64,000 nucleotides of DNA. Origin: Flavobacterium sp. HBTb2-11-1 (lineage in GTDB: Bacteria; Bacteroidota; Bacteroidia; Flavobacteriales; Flavobacteriaceae). The DNA lies in assembly GCF_009826975.1 (NCBI RefSeq), contig NZ_WUMO01000002.1, forward strand, positions 62,001 through 126,000, given 5' to 3'. The notes beneath the pieces were generated by a model. That model saw nothing but the letters and a program-made list of their open reading frames with translations. It made no database searches and was not told the origin of the DNA. Positions 1-6,933 of the stretch are shown here, piece by piece. The position numbers were made by a program, and so were the translations under genes. Position 1 is the first letter of the stretch, and each line of letters starts with the position of its first letter.

Positions 1-352
1 TAGTTACTTCAGGAAAATGCAGAAGTTTCAAATTAATATCTTTTAAAAGATTAAATTGTCCATCATAAATTACTAAGTGGTATGAATAGTCCTTTGATAG
101 TAACTGATATATATATCTATTATTTTTATTAAAATGAATTGCAATAATTAAATTACTATCATCTTGATAATTAGAGAACAAACATTCCTGATATTCAAGG
201 TTATTTCTAAAATTTGTTTCATTTTTATCTTCTAAAAAGTTGTAACTTCTAAGGACGGTACGATTTTTACTAGGGTTTTCATTATTGCTTATTGCATAAA
301 CTACAATAAGCATAATGCCCAAAAGTATAATTAAAGCGGAAAATATAATCAT
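1..352 (-). CDS. hypothetical membrane-anchored protein, N-terminal part
   Basis: A reading frame of 117 codons starts at the ATG on 352-350 and runs open off the left edge of the window, so the C-terminus is missing. Residues 2-20 form one hydrophobic segment (IIFSALIILLGIMLIVVYA), followed by a polar, Asn/Lys-rich stretch, which suggests a single N-terminal anchor with an exposed domain. I recognise no family. It lies 41 bp downstream of the endonuclease V-like gene on the same strand and could share its transcript. Confidence 0.6.
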   Translation of the reverse strand, partial: MIIFSALIILLGIMLIVVYAISNNENPSKNRTVLRSYNFLEDKNETNFRNNLEYQECLFSNYQDDSNLIIAIHFNKNNRYIYQLLSKDYSYHLVIYDGQFNLLKDINLKLLHFPEVT

Positions 353-393
353 TTCAATAAAATTATAAAAGTGTTTTTTCTAGTTCAATTTAA

Positions 394-900
394 TTAAACA
401 TTTTCCTTTGTCAATCTATCCAATTCTTTTAGCAAAGTCGGCATTCTAAATTCTCCATGCATGCCTTCGACTTTTTTATAAGCTTCATTCAAATCAATTC
501 CGATAGAAGTAATGTATAACGGTTTCTTGCTATCGCCTCTAAACAATGCTTTTTTATTTTTTTCTATAGAAGCAAAATTGGTTTTGGCGACGCCGATAAT
601 CGGAATTTCTTTATTTAATTTTTCATATAAATAACCACCCAAACCATATTTCTGTTCGTCATCTAAATACACAAAACCATCAACAACGATTGCTTCAACT
701 TTAGACAAATCTATTTGGTTTAATAAACTCAAAATGCATGGCAATTCTCTTTTGTAAAATTCTCCAGGAATATATTCTGCCACATTGTCGATTGTTTCAA
801 AATGAATTTTAAAATTTTTGTCCTCATTCCACTCTGAAAATTCAAGACAAACTGTTTTTGCTTTTTGGTCAAAGTAATACGTGTCAAAAGCTAGGATCAT
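394..900 (-). CDS. compact endonuclease V-like protein
   Basis: This 168-residue protein resembles endonuclease V, which nicks DNA or RNA one nucleotide 3' of deoxyinosine or inosine. The three acidic residues of the family appear in order: D6 in the first strand, E52 in PGEFYKRE (compare the PGFLSFRE motif of E. coli Nfi) and D74 in VVDG. The GLGG and IGVAK motifs follow, and the C-terminal FRMPTLL matches the family YRxPEPT region. It is about 55 residues shorter than E. coli Nfi, mainly at the N-terminus and before the PLYIT strand. It is divergent from the ChrB-AraC gene across 186 bp in which I see no clear promoter. Family assignment is fairly sure; activity is inferred. Confidence 0.8.
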   Translation of the reverse strand: MILAFDTYYFDQKAKTVCLEFSEWNEDKNFKIHFETIDNVAEYIPGEFYKRELPCILSLLNQIDLSKVEAIVVDGFVYLDDEQKYGLGGYLYEKLNKEIPIIGVAKTNFASIEKNKKALFRGDSKKPLYITSIGIDLNEAYKKVEGMHGEFRMPTLLKELDRLTKENV

Positions 901-1086
901 ATGTTATTTTTCTAAAATATTAAAGTCTAAAAATATAAAAACGATTGTGAAAGACGGCTTATTTACCGAAACAATTTCTATTTTTAATAAGATTGGTAAA
1001 CTTTAAAATTCAAGCTTTTGAAAAACTCACAAATAAATGTAGTTTAGCTAAAATTTTAAGAATGTTTCTTTAAACACTATTTCAAA

Positions 1087-1929
1087 ATGAAATGGATTAC
1101 TAGGGAAAGACCAAAAATAGATAGAATCGCCTGTCCGTGGCTGATTCGAAGATTTGTTGATTCTGAAGCTGAATTTATTTATGTTCCATTTGCTAATGTT
1201 CTAAGAAAGGCGGAAGAGCTTGATGCTATTCCGTTTGACATTCCGAATGTTGAGTTTACGCATTATAACGAAGAATGTACTTTTGATTATATTGTTAAGA
1301 AATACGAAATTAAAGATCCAGCGATTAAAATTATTGCAGGAATTGTACGCGGAGCTGATACTGACAGGCATGAAATTGCTAAAGAGTCAGCTGGACTGTG
1401 GGCTATTTCGGCTGGACTGGCTCATAATATCAAAGACGACTATGAGCTATTAGAAAACGGAATGATTCTATATGATGCTTTATACAGTTGGGCAACACAT
1501 TTATATCAGCAAAACCACTTGCAGAACAGTCCGTTCGAAAAACTGCTGCATGAGGTTTATGATAAGTTTCTTAAAGACAAAAAATCAGCTGGCAAAACGC
1601 CTTCATGGGTAAAAGAATTAAAAAATATTATTCAAGATCAAATTGATGCTCAATTTACTTTTGATTTGAAGAAAATTTCGAGTGAATTAGATTTAAATCC
1701 ATCGTATTTATCGCGAGAATTTTCGAAACATTTCGAAGATTTGAATTTTGGCGAATATGTTAGAAAACTTCGTATTGAAAAAGCGATTCATCTGATTGAG
1801 AATTCTTCTCATAACTTGACAGAAATCGCATATATGACAGGTTTTTCAGATCAAAGCCATTTTAATAGAATTTTCAAACTTCATACAGGAAAAAATCCTT
1901 CAGCTTATAGAAAAAAATCAAAAAAATAA
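1087..1929 (+). CDS. ChrB-domain / AraC-type HTH fusion regulator
   Basis: Residues 1 to about 150 match the ChrB C-terminal domain family (start MKWITRERPKIDRIACPWLIRR, internal GADTDRH). A linker of about 30 residues follows, then an AraC/XylS double helix-turn-helix from about 185 to 278 (IAYMTGFSDQSHFNRIFKLHTGKNPSAYRK). ChrB proteins accompany ChrA chromate efflux pumps in other bacteria, and AraC domains bind DNA, so a one-component regulator sensing a small ligand or oxyanion is plausible. No chrA is present in the window, so its target is unknown. The domain calls are clear; the ligand is inference. Confidence 0.85.
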   Translation: MKWITRERPKIDRIACPWLIRRFVDSEAEFIYVPFANVLRKAEELDAIPFDIPNVEFTHYNEECTFDYIVKKYEIKDPAIKIIAGIVRGADTDRHEIAKESAGLWAISAGLAHNIKDDYELLENGMILYDALYSWATHLYQQNHLQNSPFEKLLHEVYDKFLKDKKSAGKTPSWVKELKNIIQDQIDAQFTFDLKKISSELDLNPSYLSREFSKHFEDLNFGEYVRKLRIEKAIHLIENSSHNLTEIAYMTGFSDQSHFNRIFKLHTGKNPSAYRKKSKK

Positions 1930-2047
1930 CTCTGTTGTTATAACTCCAGTATTGAATAAAACTCAACGGCAGTTATTATGTTTTGACTGATTATCACTAC
2001 CTTAGTTGCAATCAATTAAAACTACAGTTTATGAAAACTAAAATGAT

Positions 2048-2425
2048 ATGGCCAACTTGGTTTCAAACGATTTGCAGAAGACAATTCAGTTTTATACCGA
2101 TTTAGGATTCAAACAAAACGGACAAAACACAGAAGAAATTGTAAGTTTTTCTATTGCAGAGAATAATTTTATAATCAACTTTTTTACCATCGATAGATTT
2201 AAGACCGCTTTAAAAGGCAATTTAGCAAATGCTAAAAATGAGAACGAAATCATCTTCTCGCTTTCTGCAGAAAGCAGGGAAGAAGTAGACCTTTGGTATA
2301 ACAAAGTCAAAAAAGCAGGCGGAACTATTTTTTCTGAACCCGAAAATTACCAATTAGGCTATACTTTTGGTTTTACCGATCCAGACGGACATAAGTTTAA
2401 TTTTCTGTACTGGCCTGGAATGTAA
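2048..2425 (+). CDS. VOC (glyoxalase-like) family protein, start probably frameshifted
   Basis: The 125-residue frame is a single-module VOC domain with two beta-alpha-beta-beta-beta halves, ending in FTDPDGHKFNFLYWPGM, typical of glyoxalase/bleomycin-resistance-like proteins. The start is suspicious. An ATG at 2031 gives MKTKMIW in another frame, and one extra G in the TGGCC at 2049-2053 would join it to ANLVSNDLQKT, giving the usual MKxKMIWANL-type N-terminus. As written, translation would begin at the internal ATG at 2048. Either one base was lost or the assembled sequence has an error. The substrate cannot be deduced. Confidence 0.7.
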   Translation: MANLVSNDLQKTIQFYTDLGFKQNGQNTEEIVSFSIAENNFIINFFTIDRFKTALKGNLANAKNENEIIFSLSAESREEVDLWYNKVKKAGGTIFSEPENYQLGYTFGFTDPDGHKFNFLYWPGM

Positions 2426-2506
2426 ATTTTAAAAAAGAATATACTCTCAAGCATTTTCCAAACCATAAATTTCCAATCTGAATGTTATCAAGAAGTTTAG
2501 TATTTT

Positions 2507-2522
2507 TTTGCCATATGGCAAA
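2507..2522. promoter_or_regulatory. Crp/Fnr-type operator upstream of the regulator gene
   Basis: TTTGCCATATGGCAAA is a perfect 16-bp palindrome 33 bp before the Crp-family start codon. A -7-like TAACTTTC (2544-2551) lies downstream, with the palindrome centre 30.5 bp before its A. The same palindrome recurs at 3134-3149 with the same spacing, which points to autoregulation and co-regulation of the neighbour. Confidence 0.75.
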
Positions 2523-2555
2523 TTTTCAATGAAAACTTATGTCTAACTTTCGTGC

Positions 2556-3125
2556 ATGAAAGAATTAGTAAATTACATATTGCAGTTTGGCAATTTAAAT
2601 CAGCAACAAATTGATTTAATTTTAACTAAAGCCAAAGAAAAAGAAATCAAAAAAGAAGAATATTTTTCTGAAGCCGGAAAAATCGCTTCTGAAGTTGGTT
2701 TTATTATAGATGGAATAATGCGCGTTTGTTACTACAACAACAAAGGCGAAGAGATCACAAAATATTTTATAGACGAAAATAATCTTGTAGTAGATTTAGA
2801 AAGTTTTGATAATAATATTTGTTCGTCTGCTTATGTTCAAGCAGTTACAGATTGCAAGATTATTGTGTTTTCTAAAGCCAATTGGCAAGAATTACTAGAT
2901 ACAATTGTCGGTTGGGATACAATTGTGCATAAAATTATTTCAAAAGTGTTAATGCAGAAAGTCGCTAGAAGAAGTCCGCTGGTTTCAGAAGACGCCACAA
3001 CTCGTTATTTGTCTTTTATGGAAATGTTTCCAAATGTAATTAATCGAATTCCGCTTTCGTATTTGGCTTCATATCTTGGCATCACACAATCTTCTTTGAG
3101 CAGAATCAGAAAAAATATCCGTTGA
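2556..3125 (+). CDS. Crp/Fnr-family transcriptional regulator
   Basis: This 189-residue protein has an N-terminal cyclic-nucleotide-binding-like beta roll (about 10-115) and a C-terminal winged helix with the recognition region SYLASYLGITQSSLSRIRK. There is no Fnr-type cysteine cluster, and a cAMP-binding signature is not evident, as in many Bacteroidota members whose ligand is unknown. Identical TTTGCCATATGGCAAA palindromes flank the gene on both sides, in front of itself and in front of the following SDR gene. It is therefore probably an autoregulated local activator of that SDR gene. Confidence 0.9.
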   Translation: MKELVNYILQFGNLNQQQIDLILTKAKEKEIKKEEYFSEAGKIASEVGFIIDGIMRVCYYNNKGEEITKYFIDENNLVVDLESFDNNICSSAYVQAVTDCKIIVFSKANWQELLDTIVGWDTIVHKIISKVLMQKVARRSPLVSEDATTRYLSFMEMFPNVINRIPLSYLASYLGITQSSLSRIRKNIR

Positions 3126-3133
3126 AATCGCTT

Positions 3134-3149
3134 TTTGCCATATGGCAAA
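3134..3149. promoter_or_regulatory. Crp/Fnr-type operator upstream of the SDR gene
   Basis: This is a second exact copy of TTTGCCATATGGCAAA, starting 9 bp after the regulator gene ends. A -7-like GAACTTTG follows at 3171-3178, and the palindrome centre is 30.5 bp before its first A, exactly as in the copy at 2507-2522. The identical geometry supports a real activator site rather than a chance repeat. Confidence 0.75.
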
Positions 3150-3205
3150 TGTTTTTCTTTTTCATTGACGGAACTTTGCTTCAGATAATTTTTAAAAGAT
3201 AAAAA

Positions 3206-3943
3206 ATGAAAATAGCATTAATTACAGGCGCAAATAGAAGTATTGGTTTAGAAACAGCTAAACAGCTTTCTGAAAAAGGATTATTTGTTTACCTAGGAAC
3301 AAGAAATCTTGCTAAAGGAGAAGAAGTAATAAAAGAGTTAATTGCGAAAGGATTTCAAAACATTCAAGCTATCCAAATAGATGTTACGGACGCACAAAGC
3401 ATTTTAGACGCAAAAAAGATAGTTGAGAAAGAAAAGGGCAAATTGGATATTCTAATAAATAATGCCTGAATTTTAGGAGATATTCCGCAAGACCCTTCGA
3501 CAACTTCTATAGAAAATATTCAATGCGTTTTTGATACCAATTTCTTTGGAGTGATAAACGTAACGCAAACTTTTCTTGAGTTGCTGAAAAAATCTGATAG
3601 TCCAAGAATCAGCAACATTACATCTGGACTCGGATCTCTTACTTTACATAGTGATCCAACTTGGAAATATTATGCAATAAAAGCAATTTCTTATGTTTCT
3701 TCTAAAACAGCTTTAAACGCATTTACTGTTACTTTAGCTTATGAACTGAAAGATCTTGCTTTCAAAGTAAATTCAATTGACCCAGGTTACACAGCAACAG
3801 ATTTTAATCATCATAATGGCCCAGGAAGTGTTGAAAGCGCTGCAAGTTTTATCATAAAACATACATTAGTTGATGAAAATGGACCAACTGGAAAGTTCTT
3901 CAGTAATGATATTGAAGACGAAAGTGAAGAAAGTCCTTGGTAA
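3206..3943 (+). pseudogene. short-chain dehydrogenase/reductase interrupted by an in-frame TGA
   Basis: The frame encodes a full-length SDR of 245 codons: the NAD(P)-binding TGANRSIG motif at 7-14, the NNA motif ending at residue 87, SNITSG, and the catalytic YVSSK at 163-167. Codon 88, normally the glycine of NNAG, is TGA (3467-3469). It could arise from GGA by a single G-to-T change. The frame continues without any other lesion, so the mutation is recent, is read through, or is a sequencing error. It lies behind the Crp-family gene and its own palindromic operator. The substrate is unknown. Confidence 0.85.
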
Positions 3944-3951
3944 AAAAAAAG

Positions 3952-3986
3952 AAAACCTTCCAAAATCAAAGATTTTGAAAGGTTTT
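3952..3986. terminator. bidirectional intrinsic terminator
   Basis: A 16-bp stem with one mismatch (AAAACCTTCCAAAATC against GATTTTGAAAGGTTTT) and a 3-nt loop has A/T tracts on both sides. It lies between the convergent SDR and VOC genes and can serve both. Confidence 0.85.
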
Positions 3987-4014
3987 TAGCATTTAAAAGA
4001 ATGAAAATATAGCA

Positions 4015-4416
4015 TTATGCGGGTTCCCAAAGTTCAATTTTATTCCCTTCCGTGTCCATAATGTGTACAAACTTGCCATATTTGTAGGTTTCGATATCGT
4101 CGAGAACTGTAACTCCGTTTGCTTTCAGTTTTTCTACAAGACCTTCAATATTCTGAACGCGATAATTAACCATAAATTCCTTTTTCGATGGAGAAAAATA
4201 TTCGTCATCTTTCTTAAAGGGGCACCATTGCGTAGATTCTATCTGTTCTGGATTTTCTAGATTTCTAGATTCAAAACTTGCAGAACCCCATTCGTTGATT
4301 TCTAATCCTAAATTTTTGGCATACCATTCTTTAGCTTCTTTCGGATTATCCATAAAAAAGAAAACACCGCCAAGTCCTGTCACTTTTGGAGTTGTGTCAT
4401 TTGAATTGTTTTCCAT
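4015..4416 (-). CDS. VOC (glyoxalase-like) family protein
   Basis: This 133-residue protein has one VOC module. GGVFFFMDNPKEAKEWYAKNLGLE begins the first half, and FVHIMDTEGNKIELWEP ends the second with the usual C-terminal metal-ligand glutamate in ELWEP. The family includes glyoxalase I, dioxygenases and resistance proteins, so the substrate is not predictable. The first residues (MENNSNDTTPK) are polar and probably a flexible tail. It is a single gene ending at the shared terminator at 3952-3986. Confidence 0.85.
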   Translation of the reverse strand: MENNSNDTTPKVTGLGGVFFFMDNPKEAKEWYAKNLGLEINEWGSASFESRNLENPEQIESTQWCPFKKDDEYFSPSKKEFMVNYRVQNIEGLVEKLKANGVTVLDDIETYKYGKFVHIMDTEGNKIELWEPA

Positions 4417-4534
4417 AGGAGAGTTTTAAGGTTATTTTTTTGAGAATCTAAGATATTAAATATTGCTTGTATTTTATTCTATTTGCTTTTGAATTATATT
4501 TACATAAACGTATTTCGACTTAAATCTAACTAAA

Positions 4535-4885
4535 ATGAAAACGGAAAGAATCTACAAAATCTTATTTTCTAGCGTATATCCTTTATACATTCAAAAAGTG
4601 GAAAAAAAGGGAAGAACTAAAGAAGAATTAGATATGGTAATAAAATGGCTTACAGGATATACTGATAACCAAATTAAAGAACAGATTGAAAAGAAAGTGG
4701 ACTTTCAAACATTCTTTGCTGAAGCTCCAGAAATCAATCCGAATGCTTCTAAAATTACAGGCGTAATCTGTGGTTACCGTGTAGAAGAGATTGAAGATCC
4801 GCTAATTCAAAAAATGCGATATTTAGATAAACTAATTGATGAAATCGCCAAAGGAAAAAAGATGGAAAAGATTTTAAGAGAATAA
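4535..4885 (+). CDS. DUF2200 family protein
   Basis: The 116-residue protein matches the DUF2200 pattern closely: [20 protein letters not shown] at the start, then [43 protein letters not shown] and [20 protein letters not shown]. The family is widespread and of unknown function, and its members are small and cytoplasmic. The gene stands alone, and its stop codon merges into the terminator that follows. Confidence 0.9.
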   Translation: MKTERIYKILFSSVYPLYIQKVEKKGRTKEELDMVIKWLTGYTDNQIKEQIEKKVDFQTFFAEAPEINPNASKITGVICGYRVEEIEDPLIQKMRYLDKLIDEIAKGKKMEKILRE

Positions 4886-4914
4886 AAAAGAGGCTTTTAA
4901 ATAGCCTCTTTTTT
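4885..4914 (+). terminator. intrinsic terminator after the DUF2200 gene
   Basis: AAAAAGAGGC and GCCTCTTTTT form a stem around a 9-nt A/T loop, followed by a T run. It begins at the last base of the stop codon. Confidence 0.85.
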
Positions 4915-4920
4915 ATGATA

Positions 4921-5024
4921 TTTTAAACATAGCCCGTGGTTTCAACCACGGGGACGCTAAGCATATAACATTATGTATATCAAAATACGTTTCCCGTGGT
5001 TGAAACCACGGGCTATGTTTAAAA
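4921..5024. repeat. inverted pair of REP-like palindromes
   Basis: Two 32-bp arms (4921-4952 and 4993-5024) are exact reverse complements apart from the central 40 bp. Each contains CCCGTGGTTTCAACCACGGG or its complement, itself a hairpin with a 9-bp stem and a 2-nt turn. The arms continue outward through AGCCC into TTTTAAACAT. The arrangement resembles REP doublets that are spread in trans by RAYT-type Y1 transposases. The high G+C of the arms stands out from the surroundings. No transposase is encoded nearby. Confidence 0.8.
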
Positions 5025-5045
5025 CTGGAACTTTATAAAATTGTT

Positions 5046-5603
5046 TTAAACTCTCAGCAAACCGCGAAAACCTCTCGCAGCATAATACGATTCTGCTCCA
5101 TTATGATAAACAAAAACGGTATTATATCTAAAATCTGAGAAAATTGCACCACCCAGTTTTCTAATTTCTGGCGGAGTTAAAATCCAGCTTGAAGTTTTGG
5201 CATCAAATTTTCCTAATTTTTGCAGCTCTTTATATTGCTCTTCGTTTAAGATTTCAATTCCCATTTGTTCCGCCATATTTATAGCGCTGTCAGCTGGTTT
5301 ATGCTCTTTTCTTTTTTCCAGCGCTTCATGATCATAACAGATACTTCTTCGTCCTTTTGGACTTTCAGCAGAACAATCTACAAAAAGATATTCATCTGTT
5401 TTAGCATCATATCCAATTACGTCTGGTTCGCCTTCAGTTCTTTCCATTTCGTCAAGAGACCATAATTTTGATGGATTAGCTTTTAGTTTGGTTTCAATTT
5501 TTGACCAATCTAAATTTTCGTGACGGTTTTTATTCTTTTCAAAACGTTTTTCGAGTATACTCAATAATTCGTCTTGCTCGTTTACGGTAAGTTGCTTTTT
5601 CAT
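5046..5603 (-). CDS. DUF4256 family protein
   Basis: This 185-residue protein has the DUF4256 hallmarks: the N-terminal LLSILEKRFEKN region, WSLDEMERTEGEPDVIGYD, the FVDCSAESPKGRRSICYD block, and C-terminal TPPEIRKLGGAIFSDFRYNTVFVYHNGAESYYAARGFRG. The function is unknown. It is the last gene of the ArsR-led operon, 12 bp behind the DoxX gene, so it is presumably derepressed together with the SRPBCC and DoxX genes. Confidence 0.9.
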   Translation of the reverse strand: MKKQLTVNEQDELLSILEKRFEKNKNRHENLDWSKIETKLKANPSKLWSLDEMERTEGEPDVIGYDAKTDEYLFVDCSAESPKGRRSICYDHEALEKRKEHKPADSAINMAEQMGIEILNEEQYKELQKLGKFDAKTSSWILTPPEIRKLGGAIFSDFRYNTVFVYHNGAESYYAARGFRGLLRV

Positions 5604-5615
5604 TTTCTTAAGTTT

Positions 5616-5993
5616 TTAATTAGAACTGCATCTTCTAGTTTCCGGTCTGAAATACCAAGAAGTTACAGTTAAAACAATTAATAATGTTGGTCCAAAAAGT
5701 GCTGACGCTTCATCTTTTACAGCCAAATGCGAAACCACAGCTCCAGACATTGCAAAAAAGAAACCTGCATAAGCCCATTCTTTTAATAAACCGAATTTCG
5801 GAATCAGGATTGCAATTACTCCGAAAAGCTTCCAAACGCCCAAAAGAGTTAAAAAATAAAGCGGATATCCTAAATGCTGTATCATTTCTGCTTCTTCTTT
5901 GAGAGGAATAAGCTGTACAATTCCTGTTGATGTCATTCCTAAAGCCAACCATAAAGTGGCAACCCAATAGATAATTTTATTTCTTTTGCTCAT
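5616..5993 (-). CDS. DoxX-like membrane protein
   Basis: This 125-residue protein has four predicted membrane segments (about 9-27, 45-63, 71-90 and 97-114) and the DoxX-like motifs GVWKLFGVIAILIPKFGLLKEWAYAGFFFAMSGA. Proteins of this group often accompany AHSA1/SRPBCC genes and ArsR regulators in Bacteroidota. Roles in oxidative stress or quinone metabolism have been proposed for relatives; none can be read from this sequence. It lies 3 bp behind the SRPBCC gene. Confidence 0.88.
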   Translation of the reverse strand: MSKRNKIIYWVATLWLALGMTSTGIVQLIPLKEEAEMIQHLGYPLYFLTLLGVWKLFGVIAILIPKFGLLKEWAYAGFFFAMSGAVVSHLAVKDEASALFGPTLLIVLTVTSWYFRPETRRCSSN

Positions 5994-5996
5994 GAT

Positions 5997-6464
5997 TTAT
6001 TTTAGTTTAGTTACAATTTCTTCCAATCGATTGTGTGCCATATTTAATCCTTGTGCAAATGGCAATTTTAACTGCGTTGTTCTGTGCTCAATAGATTTAT
6101 AAATGATCTGCATGGTCAGTTTACTGATATCATCTGTTAGTTTTTCAAACTCTAAAAATTCTAATTGAGGCGCAAAATTGGGGTTATCCATTTCAAAAGT
6201 GCGTACTATTTTTTCATTTGGAACAAAATCATGAAAAACCCCATTTGCTTTAAAAACTACATTACCGTTAGGATCGCTGGTTTCATACTCCCATCCGCCA
6301 TATTTTTTGCTTTCCAGTTTCAAAACTTTTGTACCCATCCATTGTGCTACAATTTCAGACTCGGTATGAGCTTTAAATAATAATTCAACTGGCAGATCAA
6401 ATTCTCTTGTAATCACAAGATCTAATCTGTCATCTTCGGCGTGAATTTTTGTTTTCTTTTCCAT
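5997..6464 (-). CDS. SRPBCC / AHSA1-type domain protein
   Basis: This 155-residue protein opens with LDLVITREFDLPVELLFKAHTE and has WMGTKVLKLESKKYGGWEYE, the pattern of the AHSA1 (Aha1 C-terminal-like) group of the START/Bet v1 superfamily. Such proteins bind hydrophobic ligands in a cavity, and the ligand here is unknown. Linkage to an ArsR-type repressor gene with a 3-bp gap is a recurrent arrangement. The repressor is translated first, then this protein, DoxX and DUF4256. Confidence 0.9.
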   Translation of the reverse strand: MEKKTKIHAEDDRLDLVITREFDLPVELLFKAHTESEIVAQWMGTKVLKLESKKYGGWEYETSDPNGNVVFKANGVFHDFVPNEKIVRTFEMDNPNFAPQLEFLEFEKLTDDISKLTMQIIYKSIEHRTTQLKLPFAQGLNMAHNRLEEIVTKLK

Positions 6465-6467
6465 GGT

Positions 6468-6785
6468 TTATTTTTTATAGTTTTTCATAATTGATTCTAA
6501 CTTATTAAAACGATCGTCCCACATTTTTCTGAATGGTTCGATGAACTTGTCAATTTCTTTCATTTTTTCTGGGTTTAAATGATAATAAATTTCTCTTCCG
6601 TTTTGTGTTTGGTGTAATAGTTCACATTCGTTCAAAATCTGAATATGCTTTGAAATAGTCTGTCTTGACGAATTAAAATTCTCGGCAATTGCCCCAGGCG
6701 TCATAGCTTGAATGGCAACTAAACTTAAAATAGCTCTTCGCGTAGGATCGGCTATGGCTTGAAAAACATCTCTTCTAATTTCCAT
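6468..6785 (-). CDS. ArsR-family winged-helix repressor
   Basis: The protein of 105 residues begins [22 protein letters not shown] and has the ArsR recognition helix region [28 protein letters not shown]. It lacks the paired cysteines of metal-sensing ArsR members and belongs to the group paired with SRPBCC genes. I chose the ATG at 6785-6783 because an upstream ATG at 6833 would lie inside the promoter. Two near-identical 16-bp operators bracket its -7 box, so autorepression of the four-gene operon is likely. Confidence 0.92.
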   Translation of the reverse strand: MEIRRDVFQAIADPTRRAILSLVAIQAMTPGAIAENFNSSRQTISKHIQILNECELLHQTQNGREIYYHLNPEKMKEIDKFIEPFRKMWDDRFNKLESIMKNYKK

Positions 6786-6788
6786 TAT

Positions 6789-6833
6789 GCAGTTATTTGA
6801 CTGCAAATATAACGAAGTCATTTGACTGCGCAA
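6789..6833 (-). promoter_or_regulatory. promoter and double operator of the ArsR operon
   Basis: Read on the minus strand, TTG (6833-6831) is followed after 19 bp by TATATTTG (6811-6804), a full Bacteroidota promoter. GCAGTCAAATGACTTC (6829-6814) lies in the spacer and GCAGTCAAATAACTGC (6804-6789) at the start point, 25 bp apart. Repressor binding would block polymerase at both edges. The start codon follows at 6785. Confidence 0.85.
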
Positions 6834-6871
6834 TATTTTTTTTCATTTTTTTTCATTTTTTTTCAAAAAAG

Positions 6872-6901
6872 AAACCTTCAAACTTTTCAATTTGAAGGTT
6901 T
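6872..6901. terminator. intrinsic terminator for the Ntn hydrolase gene
   Basis: AAACCTTCAAA and TTTGAAGGTTT form an 11-bp stem with an 8-nt loop. On the minus strand it is followed by CTTTTTT, so it terminates the amidase gene. Confidence 0.85.
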
Positions 6902-6933
6902 TATGATATTTAGTTTATTTAAAAAAGTGCTTT

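Noticed and set aside
3467..3469. TGA as a selenocysteine or recoded codon
   Set aside because: The position is a structural glycine in the SDR family and no selenocysteine insertion element is apparent downstream.
6786..6833. Longer start of the ArsR protein
   Set aside because: The upstream ATG lies within the promoter and operators, and the added residues do not resemble the family.
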